DNA of 64,000 bases from Terebella lapidaria. Lineage: Eukaryota; Annelida; Polychaeta; Terebellida; Terebellidae. The position numbers were made by a program, and so were the translations under genes. The notes under the pieces are model-generated. The model was not told where the DNA came from. It was given only the letters and a program-made list of their open reading frames with translations, and made no database searches. Of this stretch, positions 49,901 through 60,439 are shown one piece after another. The stretch lies in assembly GCA_949152475.1 (NCBI GenBank), contig OX424568.1, positions 23,845,667 through 23,909,666 on the forward strand, written 5' to 3'. Positions within the stretch are counted from its first letter, which is position 1; every line of letters starts with the position of its first letter.

Positions 49901-52900
49901 AGGCCATTTTTCGTGGGGCGATCCAGCGTGTAGCATAACAAAACTGAAGCATGAGAAATTTTGTTGCTTCACAAGCGCGATCGCCTTTAATAGCCAAGAC
50001 CGCCATAACGAAGCCGTGACGAATCCGTGCTTTCGACCACGGGTACTTAAAAACCTGGCAATAGGTATAACCTTTATTCCAGTTTTATACGAGCCCTGCT
50101 ATGGAATTTTGTACATATGCCTAGGGCCTGTGCAGGAACGGTTAGACATCTATCCATTGTAATACGGCTGTACACATACACTTTAGGCCTATATTCATCA
50201 AATCCTGCCGCCTCTATGTGAATATTTAAAACCTATGGTGATGTTTTGGGGCATATTGGGAATGTGAGATTTTAAACTAGAAGATAGTTTCCAGATTCTT
50301 GGGCGACTTATGGAGCAGGAATTTAGTAGGATGTTTTTAACAGAGCTGCCGACGGCTAGGTCCAAAGACTGGCACTGGCGATCTGGCAAGGATACCGTAC
50401 ATCTTAAGTGGACTTGGGGGAGATAAGTTGGCTGAGGGTGTACACGATTTCCTGTTTCATTTACTTTGATGTGACTGATTGTGTGACTTTTTATATGAAC
50501 TGTACAACTATTGTTGTGAGTTATTCATATATATGTGTTGATTGTGTATTGAATTCATTTTGTGAGTCCATGGGAAACACGTACACATAAAAGGGCCGGG
50601 TTTTTTTCTGCCATGTTTTCTAAAACATGGCGTTATACTTGTTTGTGAATAATGGCGAAGTACGCAGCCTGCGTACCGGGCCAAAATTCGGCCTGTAATC
50701 GGACGGCGAAAACGCCATAGCGTATTCCCTGCCTTTGGCAAGTTTGGGAGAATGGAATACGCTTGCCAGAGTTACTGGTATCCAGTAGGCCTAATACAAG
50801 TACAAAATTTTGGGACCGGTTACTCGGGGGTCTGTAACCGGACCGTGACCGGTTACTCGTCAAAGATACCACATAAAAATCCATGTGACTGTTTAGTATT
50901 GATGTTTGAACTTCGGACGCTCCCATATAATTGTTGTTGGTTAATGCGCATGCGCACATCTTTACCGTAATGTCTTGTGCAAAATCAGTCAATGTTTGCA
51001 TATGAAAATTATGAAATATACATGTAAAATATCTGACCAATGAATGTGTAATTAACATGCGATGCTTCAATATCGCAATATTTTAATGTGTAATGATGTA
51101 CGTATATACATGTAATCATGTATGTACATGCAGTACCTTGGAGGTCGATTATCCATTATATATTAGACCATGATTGGCTATGCACTTGCTAATGTGGTAA
51201 TGCTAATAATGTAAACGTAATTGGAAATCTTCTGTTAGAGGTAGGAAATGCAACAAGGCAAAACACCGAAGCAAAGTGATCAAAACTGATAATTGAAACT
51301 TTGAAAGGGAACATGGAGCCACGAAACTTGTTGTGATCACCTATTCAGATTCTCTTTATCTGTATAGATCTACCATTTTATTTACAAAAAGCTTATAACC
51401 GGTTAACCGGTCACTGCATCTGTGACCGGTCACGAGCGTTTCTGTGACCGTGACCGGTTACCCGTGTACTTGTATTAGCCCTAGTATCCAGTTCTCGCAA
51501 TAATTCCCTCGAAATGGCGTTGATTCTCGCACATGATCACAAATCTAACTCTGAAACATATAAATGTCTCACAGCCACCTTGATGTCTTTTTAAATGTGC
51601 AGATTTATCCCGAACCGTTCTGCGATGGACTTGGAGACAGGCCACCACGTTCTAGCGTACAACGACGGCGGGGGTGACGAGAATGAGGCCAATTTTGAAG
51701 ACCAGCAGTATACTTCGAAAATGTCACGTGCGCTCAGCGAAGGCAATTTGCAGGATCACAAAATATTGAGCTTCAACCAAAAACCACCAAAAGCAAGGGA
51801 AGGTTTGTATTCTTTTTCCATTGTGGGTTTTCCCCCATCCCCAGCGATTATACTATGAAATATGTTCAATACAATATTCGGCCAGTATACAAAATATGTC
51901 GCGTATTTGCACCCTTAGTTTTTCTGTAGGGAGTCCACCAGAAAAATCACCAATGTCAGAGATTTCATATTTTCATACTGCTGTTCTGATGGGTCATATA
52001 TGATTCTTAAATGGAACACACTTCCGTAGTTACAACGTTAATATAAATCCATTAATTTCCACAGCATTTACCCGTGTTTTATTTCCCTGGCGAAACTCAA
52101 TTTCAGGTCTGCAGCAAAGTAAAGTTCTGTTGTGAATGTTTCCACTTGGTAGTTCATATGTTAGGTGTTTGTTACCTCTAAACTCTTATACATTTGAAGC
52201 TTTAATATTTCTTGTTATATCTTTTAGGGTATACTCTAGTATCTCAAACGTCTACAAGTACAATCATGAAATTCAACAAACACATATTACGCGACAATCT
52301 AAGGAATTATGTGAAAAAAGGTGCAATTCTAGTTTTGCAAAAAAACTTCCATTATATAATTTCCCTGTCATTTGGAATTCAATTGTACAGCAAATTGGCA
52401 ATTATGATTCCAAACATACTTTCAAAAAAGTGTTAAGAAATTATATGACGTCTTTCTACTCTTCAACCATAAAATGTACAAATGTTTTTTGTACAAGTTG
52501 TCGCACTTGACTGATAGTTTGAATTGGTCTATACGGAACTTTTATTTCATTAGAGCCTGGTTATGGTCACGGTATGATGCATTCCTCCCCTCCTCTCCAC
52601 TGGCGTTTCCTTGTCAGGCCGGGCAAGCCTTACAAATCAAAACTATCAACTCAACTTTAGTATTATTCATATCTATAATATAAATATTATACACTAATAT
52701 ATTTATATTTGGTATATGTGTTTAGGTTGTTTTGTAAATGTTAACATTTTTTATTCTGAATTATGTTATTTTTTCTAAGGGACCAAATGGAAGACAGCAG
52801 ATGCTAATTTGGTACCCTTGTTTTCCATCAAACCCTGAAAATATTTGCACATATCTGTATATCTATTGACATGTACTGCTGATGTGAAAACGAGAATAAA

Positions 52901-55427
52901 TTCTATTCTTAAAAAAATTCTATTCTACAGTATACTTGAAGCAGTTATCATTTAAAAGCAAAACGTTGCTATAGGTAAAATAATTCCCCGCTATAATCAT
53001 GATAACACCTATAATAAGTCAATTGCTTCTACTAGGAACAATTTATTGTGTAATTTGAAAATTACACAAGACAAACTGATATATACTTGAGAACTCACTG
53101 GTCCCAATTTGCAGTGCAATTCTGAAAAATGTCTTCAGCTAATGATGTATTCAATTTGACAAAGGACTGATATTTTCCTGTCTTTTTTGCAGGTTACCTG
53201 AACAACCTAAAGGTGCTGTACAGTGGCAGTGCCAGTGTCTCCTCACAGAAGAAAGCCGTAGTCACACGCCAGATTCCGCAGCAGCCAGAGCGAATCATGG
53301 ACGCACCTGACATGGTGGACGATTACTGTACGTTTATGTACTTGACTCCTGTAAATATATAAAATATTTGTGTAACATTTATTTCATGGATTCTCTCAAA
53401 TGTAAACAGTTCCCAGCAAACCAAATTCGATGATTCAGGTTACAAGATGTACACGAATTCTGTTTTCGAACATGAGGACATTATCGTAACCCTAACAATG
53501 GATGACTATTGAGGAATTAGCTATTCAGATCTGATTGTACAAGATTATCCATAGTTAAACTGTTCTTTTCACTAACCTCCACCCCCCCCCCCCCCCCCTC
53601 CCCCAGATCTAAACCTGCTTAGCTGGTCGACTAACAACCACCTGGCCGTGGCCCTTGAATCTGCCGTCTACATCTGGGACGCGGGTTCTGGATCTGTCGT
53701 TCAACTCCCGATGTCCGACAGCCCTGATGTGTACATCTCAAGTGTCTCGTGGGTCCAGCAGGGTAACTTCTTAGCGCTTGGCGACAGCACAGGTCGTGTC
53801 CAGCTGTGGGACGCCAGTCAACAGAAGCTTTTGCGTAACATGGAGGGTCATGTCGCAAGAATCGGTGCTCTGTCCTGGAACTCCTATATCCTCACCAGGT
53901 GTGGCAGTCTAGAAAATATAGATTAACTTCTTGGTGCCGAGAAGCTTGACAGTGAAGTCACTCCATACTGTATCTTTGAAACCACTGATAGAAAGTCGAA
54001 ATCCATTCACAATATAGGTTTATGGCATGGAATTCGCGACGTAAGAGCTTATTTCATGTTCAATATGAGTAGTGATAAAACACGATCCACTGTAGTAAGT
54101 GCTTGGATATGGATAAACATCTACCAACCTGGTTAATAGACAGATAACCTTCAAAAAACAATATTCTTTCACTGTTTCTGTGCGTTGTCAGTGGCTCCCG
54201 GTCAGGTTCAATATTCCACCACGACGTGAGAATAGCGGAACACCAGGTGGCGACACTGCAGCACCACTCACAGGAGGTCTGCGGATTGTCGTGGTCTTCG
54301 GATGGTCGACATCTTGCCAGCGGAGCCAACGACAACCAGCTCAACATCTGGGATGTCACACTGGGACACGACGTCGCTCCCATACACACCTTCACTGAAC
54401 ACCAGGCTGCTGTAAAGGTCAGTCTCTACCAATTGGTGTTGTAGTGATGTTTTTGGAGAATGGATGTGCAATTTGTTTCACGAGTCATTCAAAGTAGTTT
54501 CCCTTCGGAAATGCTTCCGACTATCATTAAAATATATTGACTGGTAGACCTTAAGACGAATTCACCGAGTTTGGCCTTGTGTTATGCTCTGCATCATATT
54601 AGCTGTCAACAGCTGTTCTGTTTTGGAAGTTTCGACACCCTGTTTCTAAACTCTCGATGCTATTCTTGACAGTGCACCCATGTTTCTGTATTGCAGGCTC
54701 TGGCGTGGTGTCCGTGGCAGGCTAACTTACTCGCTAGCGGCGGCGGAACTGGAGACAGGCACATCCGCTTTTGGAACGTGACAACAGGATCGTGCGTCAA
54801 CAGTGTTGATGCCAACTCACAGGTCGGTCTCTACCATTCACGTGAAGGTGGATGTGAAGTTACATGCAGTGGAGTCTGTGTTAGACCATCTTCAAATGGA
54901 CACCCCTTTGTTTGGTCTTTAAATGGGTTTATATAACGTATAACCAATACCTGGTACGATAGACTACCCTTTTTGACTACATTGTATTTGATAGGCTTTT
55001 TTGCGTAGTCATCTTAACGCGAGACACACTGTACAACTGCCACTCCCTTGTCTCGACCCATTATAAAAAGATCATATGTACAAATGTTGGTCCCGCCAGC
55101 GTAAAATAATGATCGATTTCCACTCTACAGGTTTGTGCTGTTCTCTGGAATGCTGAGCACAAAGAGCTGATAAGTGGCCATGGATTCTCCCAGAACCAAC
55201 TTACCATCTGGAAATACCCGTCCCTCGCCCGAATCACAAACTTAGTCGGGCACGAATCTCGCATCCTGTGCCTCGCCATGTCACCAGATGGCACCACGGT
55301 TGCCAGTGCCGCCGCGGACGAAACCATTCGACTGTGGAAGTGTTTTGCCTCAGAAAAACGTGAGAAGTCAAGCAAGGCCAAGCCAAGATCAACGTCTTCC
55401 AGCATGCTGATGAAGGGGATCAGATAG
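37917..55427 (+). CDS. CDC20: CDC20, activator of the anaphase-promoting complex
   Basis: Nine coding exons: 37917-38046, 38166-38273, 38493-38649, 51603-51802, 53193-53327, 53607-53898, 54192-54417, 54697-54822, 55131-55427; 556 aa, all phases agree. The N-terminus is basic and Ser/Thr-Pro-rich ([20 protein letters not shown]), typical of a CDK-phosphorylated region. The C-box DRFIPNR is split by intron 3. A MAD2-interacting [12 protein letters not shown] precedes [10 protein letters not shown]. The seven-bladed WD40 propeller runs from YYLNLLSWS through HEVRI-type blades ([67 protein letters not shown]) to [12 protein letters not shown]. The last residues, GIR, are the IR tail that docks on APC3. 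Cdc20 recruits D-box/KEN substrates (securin, cyclin B) to APC/C and is held by MAD2/BUBR1 at the checkpoint. No KEN box is visible upstream of the propeller; a D-E-N-E-A-N stretch lies near the expected position. The ATG at 37917 follows an acceptor by five bases, so the 5'UTR is spliced. Confidence 0.98.
39160..40300. repeat. 62-bp minisatellite in CDC20 intron 3
   Basis: Built from three ~20-bp modules: AAATGTTTTTAGTGTATGGG+AG, AAATGTTTTTGGGGACACGG, and AAGGCTTATAGTGTACGGGA. Full units recur every 62 bp (for example at 39901 and 39963), while other units skip or repeat a module. Roughly 18 units. Confidence 0.95.
40301..41722. other. CDC20 intron 3 sequence between arrays
   Basis: AT-rich non-coding sequence. 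From about 40980 to 41425 it looks like a repeat element: a gccatggcaac-containing stretch, a GACAGACAAACAGACAGAC microsatellite at 41352-41382, and a terminal hairpin 'ccctctgcccctatcggggc' + 'gaggg'. No gene seen. Confidence 0.45.
42184..44159 (+). mobile_element. Helentron-like (rolling-circle) non-autonomous element 1
   Basis: It sits inside a satellite unit at catcaTT/TTacatg. The 5' end AGGGCATTTCGG is matched inverted by CGAAATGCCCC at 44124-44134, which lies inside, not at, the 3' end. A hairpin AAGGCCTCTAGGCCTT (44135-44150) follows, and the 3' end is CTAG(TT). This asymmetric terminal repeat plus subterminal 3' hairpin plus T-T target fits Helentron/Helitron2-type elements. The body has about nine ~147-bp tandem units (GCCGAGTCGGCATTTTTCG, 'cgtcgtagagcgaaacggac', 'gatgaactttgaccttgac'). 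No Rep/helicase coding. Confidence 0.75.
45032..46462 (+). mobile_element. Helentron-like non-autonomous element 2
   Basis: Inserted in the same satellite, also at a T-T site. The 5' GTATCCCCCG is inverted at 46419-46428 (CGGGGGATAC), followed by hairpin CGGTCGTAGGCGACCG (46436-46451) and 3' CTAG(TT). The interior has four ~131-bp repeats (CTATTATTGACCACAATAAA) and then three ~120-bp repeats (CAACTTGGAACCAAGTTTG). A different sequence family from element 1 with the same end architecture. Confidence 0.75.
47661..48280. mobile_element. Rearranged element-1 relative at the satellite inversion point
   Basis: The left end AAGGTATTTCAGCAG...GGTTTTGTC resembles the 5' end of element 1 in forward orientation. 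The rest (from ~47790) is a reverse-complement copy of the first ~550 bp of element 1 and ends at 48280 in an eroded reverse 5' end. Two 5' ends therefore point inward. Satellite units read forward on its left and reversed on its right. Confidence 0.65.
50786..51483. mobile_element. hAT-like element, 698 bp, with perfect 8-bp target duplication
   Basis: Ends TAGGCCTAATACAAGTAC and GTACTTGTATTAGCCCTA are inverted. GTATCCAG flanks both sides (50778-50785 and 51484-51491). Repeated CCGGTTAC/GTGACCGGT motifs occur near both ends. No transposase frame. It lies 119 bp before CDC20 exon 4. Confidence 0.93.
52136..52920 (+). mobile_element. 3' fragment of a LINE (non-LTR retrotransposon)
   Basis: The frame at 52226-52465 has the layout of a LINE ORF2 C-terminus: a [18 protein letters not shown] stretch, [12 protein letters not shown], then [12 protein letters not shown] 3'UTR with 'gaccaaatggaag' follows and ends in an 'ataaattctattct' tail. 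5'-truncated, as usual for LINE insertions. In CDC20 intron 4. The clade is uncertain (CR1/L2-like by impression). Confidence 0.55.
53582..53606 (+). promoter_or_regulatory. C17 polypyrimidine tract and acceptor of CDC20 exon 6
   Basis: Seventeen C, then TCCCCCAG, directly before exon 6 at 53607. An all-C tract serves as the polypyrimidine tract of this 3' splice site. Confidence 0.85.
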
Positions 55428-55919
55428 TAACAATTTGCAGATACTTTGAATGACGAATCGTCAAATTACCACAGGAACTTAGGGTTGTGAATTTTTGCTG
55501 CTCCATGAACTAACCAGATGAAATATACAACCTATTTATTACTGGATAGATTCTCTGTGATAAAGCGTACCAAATTGTGTTCACAGCTTTATAACATAGG
55601 AAATTTTGTGTTCTGTTCATGACCTTGTATGTAGAAAATCATTTGTGATAACAATTTTGTTAGCTTGAGGAAGTCGGCTTGTCAGGTCATAGTGCAAATA
55701 TGTGATATCAGATTTTCAGATTATTCGATACAATTATTTTGTATGGTTTTAATGTGTGTGAATGTGCGAATACACTGCTCACTCTCAATATTTTCATAAT
55801 TACATTTAATCGAACATGCATTTATCGAAGAAAAATACTGACATATTGACATGCCTGCCATAAGGATGTTTTGAAACTGTAATAGGATGTCTGTGCTTCT
55901 GCATGACAAATTGAATTTG

Positions 55920-55925
55920 AATAAA
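55920..55925 (+). other. CDC20 polyadenylation signal
   Basis: AATAAA about 490 bp after the CDC20 stop, the first canonical signal downstream. It implies a ~0.5-kb 3'UTR. Confidence 0.6.
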
Positions 55926-55944
55926 ACATTTTACTTTTGATTTT

Positions 55945-56428
55945 GTCTTCTATGAACAAGCCTGATCCGTAATCGGACTGACAGAAAATGAAGTCATGAG
56001 CATCATATCAATGAACTGAACACTTTTACTAGTATGGTATATGCATTTTCCATACAGCTAGTAAATGAACCGGCTCAATATACATGTACCTTGACAAGTT
56101 TGAACAAGAGCATATTTTTGAAATGTCGCTTTTAATACACTGGACGTAAACATTTAATAGGTAAATTGTAAATAAAACTGGATAAAACACTAAATAAATA
56201 TACAAACCATCCAGATCATTTCTCATTACATCGACAAACTTTTCACAACAGATCTTGACATTGAACTACTAACAATACATCAACCACAACATTAAGTGAA
56301 CAGATTTGAATTGAGTTGACTAGAATCTCTGTTGGCGCAACATCTATGCATAGTCTCGAAAAGTCTTCAATAAATTTTATGTAGGAGTATATAGCTACTG
56401 ACTAGACTAGTGAGCAGAGTTAATACAT
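55945..56428. other. Intergenic between convergent CDC20 and ZDHHC genes
   Basis: AT-rich sequence that probably contains the ZDHHC 3'UTR. No other gene seen. Confidence 0.45.
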
Positions 56429-57319
56429 TCATTCTTCCTTATCAGCAAGTGGGAAAGTCATGCCATCACTGGTGAGGTTCGATGGTATCCATGGCGACAA
56501 GAGGGCCAGGTACCAGCGTTCGCCGAGGGTGTCCCTCAGGTTTTGTTTGAAGCCTCGGTCGTAGTCGTACAGGCCCTTCGCGTATTCATACTCTGTCTGG
56601 CCATGGGAAAGCTGCATAAGCTGCAGGACGAGCAACCAGGAAAACAGCCCAAGACACAGCAACGCGATGAACGACATGAGCGCAACGAAGAACTGGTACA
56701 GTGTCAAGTACCCGGTCAGTCCCGCAACGTGCGGCAGCAAGATGCAGAAGATGGTTCCCAATGAAAGGCCGCCTTGCTGCTCCATCACAAAGCTGTAGTG
56801 GAAGATGTTTGCGTAGACAGCACCGACCCACACCGCCACGACCATCGACAGGTAGTATCGGTAGTTACCGTGGCCTACGCAGCAACCCGCAAACCAACAG
56901 TGGTGGTCCCGCTTTAGGATGCAGACACTGCAGACGACGCAGTGGTGACATCGTGGCGGGACATGACTCTGGCAGGCGCCACAGAAGTGCCACGAGTCCC
57001 GTCGCTTGGCACACACCTCAAGAAAGTCAGCTGACGCTACAGTGTTGATAGTGTAGTAGAGGCTGATGTATGTGTTGAGGTAGGTGAGAATCCCGACAAC
57101 GTAGTGGCAGATGACTGCCGGAGTGGCCTCCAAAGTTGGGTGGTAGTGTGGTAAGACGTGACATAACTCAAACCAAAGAGCCAGGTGGCCCCCTACGATA
57201 AACACGGAGAACGCCAGACAGTCGATGCTGCTCCTTGCGAAGCTTGGATTGCTGCTGATGCAGCGTCGCAGGACAGCGATGACTTTGCTTGTGACAACGG
57301 GATGACGATACATTGTCAT
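56429..57319 (-). CDS. ZDHHC24-like: DHHC palmitoyltransferase, ZDHHC24-like
   Basis: An uninterrupted 296-aa frame. The cysteine-rich domain spans ~112-155: CGACQSHVPPRCHHC, CSVC, then KRDHHCWFAGCCVGHGNYRY. D138-H139-H140-C141 is the catalytic motif; Cys141 forms the acyl intermediate. Hydrophobic segments at about 33-53, 68-92, 156-178, 186-205 and 208-237 fit the four-span (possibly more) topology of the family. A QTEYEY near 241-246 may be a degenerate TTxE motif. These enzymes attach palmitate to cytosolic cysteines on Golgi, ER or plasma membranes. Length, intronless coding region and divergent TM segments suggest ZDHHC24 (284 aa in human), but the subfamily assignment is tentative. An acceptor-like CTAACAG lies 5 bp upstream of the ATG, so a 5'UTR intron is likely. 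Confidence 0.9.
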   Translation of the reverse strand: MTMYRHPVVTSKVIAVLRRCISSNPSFARSSIDCLAFSVFIVGGHLALWFELCHVLPHYHPTLEATPAVICHYVVGILTYLNTYISLYYTINTVASADFLEVCAKRRDSWHFCGACQSHVPPRCHHCVVCSVCILKRDHHCWFAGCCVGHGNYRYYLSMVVAVWVGAVYANIFHYSFVMEQQGGLSLGTIFCILLPHVAGLTGYLTLYQFFVALMSFIALLCLGLFSWLLVLQLMQLSHGQTEYEYAKGLYDYDRGFKQNLRDTLGERWYLALLSPWIPSNLTSDGMTFPLADKEE

Positions 57320-57568
57320 GGGCTGTTAGCGACAGGCCCCTCTTCACCTCCTCAGTGGCCTCTGCCTCAGAGCATAGATCTGCAAATTAAAACAAAGCAG
57401 GAATTTACATCCGTAAGTAACATGAACATTTATACCAAGGACTGAGGAACCAGTGTGCAGAAATTTCAAGGAATGTGCGAGTTGGCTAATGTTCCGAGTA
57501 GGTAAAAAGGTGATCTCTGCCCTCTGTTCTCGTCGTTCTCTGCCAATTCAGTTGGAGATACACAAAAC

Positions 57569-57813
57569 TTAAAGGGGCACTGTATGGGATCCGGCTTTTA
57601 GAGGATTTCCAAGATTTTTCTCCCGACGCTTCTATTTATAGAAAAAAACGTGGCCTAGGATCTCTGCCGAGCTGACCGGGCTGATCTGAGCATTGGCTCG
57701 GTAGAGATCCTGGGTCAAAAACGTAATCTGACCTTTTATTCTACAAATAGAAGCGTCAGGAGAAAAATCTTGGAAATCCCCTGAAAGCCGAATCCCATAC
57801 AGTGCCCCTTTAA
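57569..57813. mobile_element. Palindromic MITE with TTAA flanks
   Basis: TTAAAGGGGCACTGTATGGG at the left is the reverse complement of the right end. The whole 245 bp folds back (CTTCTATTTATAG / CTACAAATAGAAG; 'ggatctctgccgagc' / 'gctcggtagagatcc'). TTAA on both sides suggests a piggyBac-type target site. Confidence 0.85.
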
Positions 57814-58574
57814 CAATATATACCGGTACTGTAAATAATGACAAGCCAATACCCTTTGAAATCCTTTGTAATAGATTATATTTTGCCAACTTAAAAACGT
57901 ACTGTGTATTCTGCCCCCCCCCCCCTCACCCCCGACCCCACTGATATAATTTGAATACAGATTTCACTAATCGCTGCTCATTATGAGCTACAAATTTCAG
58001 TCCAAAGGTACAGAAATGGCTGCTATGTACTCCATGCCATACATAGCTGATCATCAAATGAATGTAATGTCTGGGCGCCGCCCTAGGCCTAATCATTATG
58101 ATATATCATTCAAATCATTGTGAAGGGTACATTGGGTAGACTAGTCAGTAGAATAGTGAGTGGGTCCGGGGAGGGCTAGAACAAGTCAAGTGGCAAGATG
58201 ATGGGCCGAGGGCACCGGCGGTAGTCTTTCATACTAGATACTGTACATTCTCAATCTTGATAAATCATTATGCTGGCTATTTGCAGTCTCTAGCTGATTG
58301 TTAAAGGGATTAATTTGGTAGATGTCAGAAATGACAGAAAAATACTCAGTAAAATAGTTCATAATTCACTCGATATGGGGCGCCCCAAAAACCAAGTTTC
58401 TCACTAGATGTCGCGCCTGTATAATGATGGAACAGTATTAGCGACATAAATCCATTTTCAATTCACATCAGAAACTCGTGCAAGTAAATTGTGCAAGAAG
58501 AACCAAAGCTATCTGAAGCAAAGCTGCAAAATAAAATAAAATTCGCATTGTCAAACGTGTCAAAATCGACGTAT

Positions 58575-58898
58575 CTTCATGATAGACATAGAAGAGAGAT
58601 GGACTGCCAACTTCGGTATCACTCTCACTGTTTCTAGTCTTTGAGCTTGAGGTCACACAAGGTGAGAGGAAGAGGGTAGTTACACTTCCGCTGTCAAAGT
58701 ATAACGTCATATTGCCTTTGTTCATTCCTGACGATCCTCAGAGTGTTGACGTAACGTACAGTATTCGACGTATTTTTACAATCCAAATTTCCCATAAAAC
58801 TTACCCAAATAAGTACCCAAATTCCTCCGGTCGAAAGCTCAAGGTCACTGAGGTCGAGTTGGCAGTCCATCTCTCTTCTATGTCTATGTCTTGATGAA
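58575..58898. repeat. TIR element, about 320 bp
   Basis: ACATAGAAGAGAGATGGACT, continuing GCCAAC, at 58586 is inverted at GTTGGCAGTCCATCTCTCTT, continuing CTATGT, near 58858-58883; eroded homology extends outward. Non-coding. Confidence 0.75.
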
Positions 58899-58989
58899 TC
58901 TTTTTATTACAAGCTAGAAATCAATTGTACATCATTCTTCAGTTGTATCCACATGATAAATTTGTTGAATAAATCCTAGGCATATGTTT

Positions 58990-59150
58990 TGGAAGAGCTA
59001 CTATGTTCCGCCAGTGACAAAAACTGCAGCAGCGGGTTTAGGGGGGCTGGGGGCAAGGGGCCTAACCCCTCCCCCCCCCCCCTTCCTCCCAGAAAAAAGG
59101 AAAACAAGAAGAAAAAAAGAGAAGGGGGGGGGGGGGGAGGTGAAGTGGTT
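58990..59150. repeat. C-rich then G-rich low-complexity region
   Basis: A C12 run at about 59072 and a G14 run at about 59124 face each other across an A-rich spacer, making a fold-back. Homopolymer lengths may be unreliable. Confidence 0.7.
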
Positions 59151-59439
59151 TTGGCTTCTGGGGCACCATGTGTATGCGAGAAGTGTATTCGCTGTACAGC
59201 CAAACCACTTGTGCTCAGTGAAAGCACTTTATGGCCTTCACCTTCTATGAATGAATTGAGAGCATTAATTGACCAATTCACATAATCATTTGATGGGGCC
59301 CAAACCATTTTATGCCATATTTTATCTCAACTGCAGTGATCATGCATTTATAGGTGTGAAGTAATGCTTGATAATCAGACACAGGAGAGCACTGGAATGC
59401 CATATTAGGCACTAAAATACCTCCAGCCAACAGGGGCTT

Positions 59440-59830
59440 GCTTCAGCTCGCTTAGCAACATTTCACAACTGGGCGTTCCCTCAAAATCCTAGATCTGCCC
59501 CGAATCAGCCATACGAAAATTCTTTAGGGGGATAGAAAATAGACCAAAGGAAAACTCTAAAACATACCTTCGGGCATGCTTATCTGTCCAGCTTCTGGGG
59601 CCCTTAGAGTGGGCCCCAAACCCTCTGCATTCAGTCGTATCACAACATTTCACATTTTGACCCTCCAGAACCCTAGATCCGCCCAGAACAGGCTTTCATA
59701 AACTCTCCAAGACCATGGAAATTGGATCAAGAAGAGCCCTAGAAGACACCATTGGGGATGCATAATCCTTTAGCGTCTGGGGTCCTTAAGTGGGCCCTAT
59801 AAAATTCAAACGCAATTTGGTAACATATGA
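59440..59830. repeat. Diverged direct duplication, period about 190 bp
   Basis: Two copies share the order 'acatttcaca', 'ccctagatccgccc' / 'cctagatctgcccc', 'tctggggcccttagagtggg' / 'tctggggtccttaagtgggc'. Spacing and order are conserved with many substitutions. No gene. Confidence 0.55.
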
Positions 59831-59889
59831 GTTTCATGCACATGGAGTATTCAGTCAGTTGTCTTCAAAATCGAAGAGATCATATTTTT

Positions 59890-60247
59890 AAAACTACTAT
59901 CGAATGTAAAATCGAAAAAGAAACTAAACTAGTGGGCCACGCCCTCCAACTGGGGAGAATGAATGAGTAATAAACGATGACGTCATTGTTTTGATGATGC
60001 CTCGGGCAACGGAGCATTTCCAGCAGTTTTGAGTCCAGTGAAATGAGCCGCCTGTCGAGGCTTCTCTCAAAAGAATGACGTCACAGAAATTTACGTCATA
60101 TATGACGTTTTTGTCAGCCATGCACCGCCGAGTGGGAAAAACTTGCAGGTTTTCGTTGATTTTGATGTTATATCCTCCGTACGATTTGTTTGTACTTAAC
60201 AAATTACGTATTCCATATGTGAACGAAGCTTAGAGTCTTCTCCATTC
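59890..60247. other. Unassigned sequence left of the large TIR element
   Basis: Contains several short TGACGT/ACGTCA (CRE-like) words between 59970 and 60115. No gene seen. Confidence 0.4.
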
Positions 60248-60439
60248 TACGGTGGCTTAGATTCGCCATCACGTTTAATTTAAACCCCATTCAGTTTCCA
60301 CCTCGGCGAGAACCCTTCTCACATAGGTGTGTGGCGATTTTGCGATTTTGCCCTAAGCACGCGGCAGGTGATTGTAAACATACATGCCATTTATGTGGCC
60401 TTTTCGTACTTGGCCTTGTTTTGACACGCTCCGTTCGAG

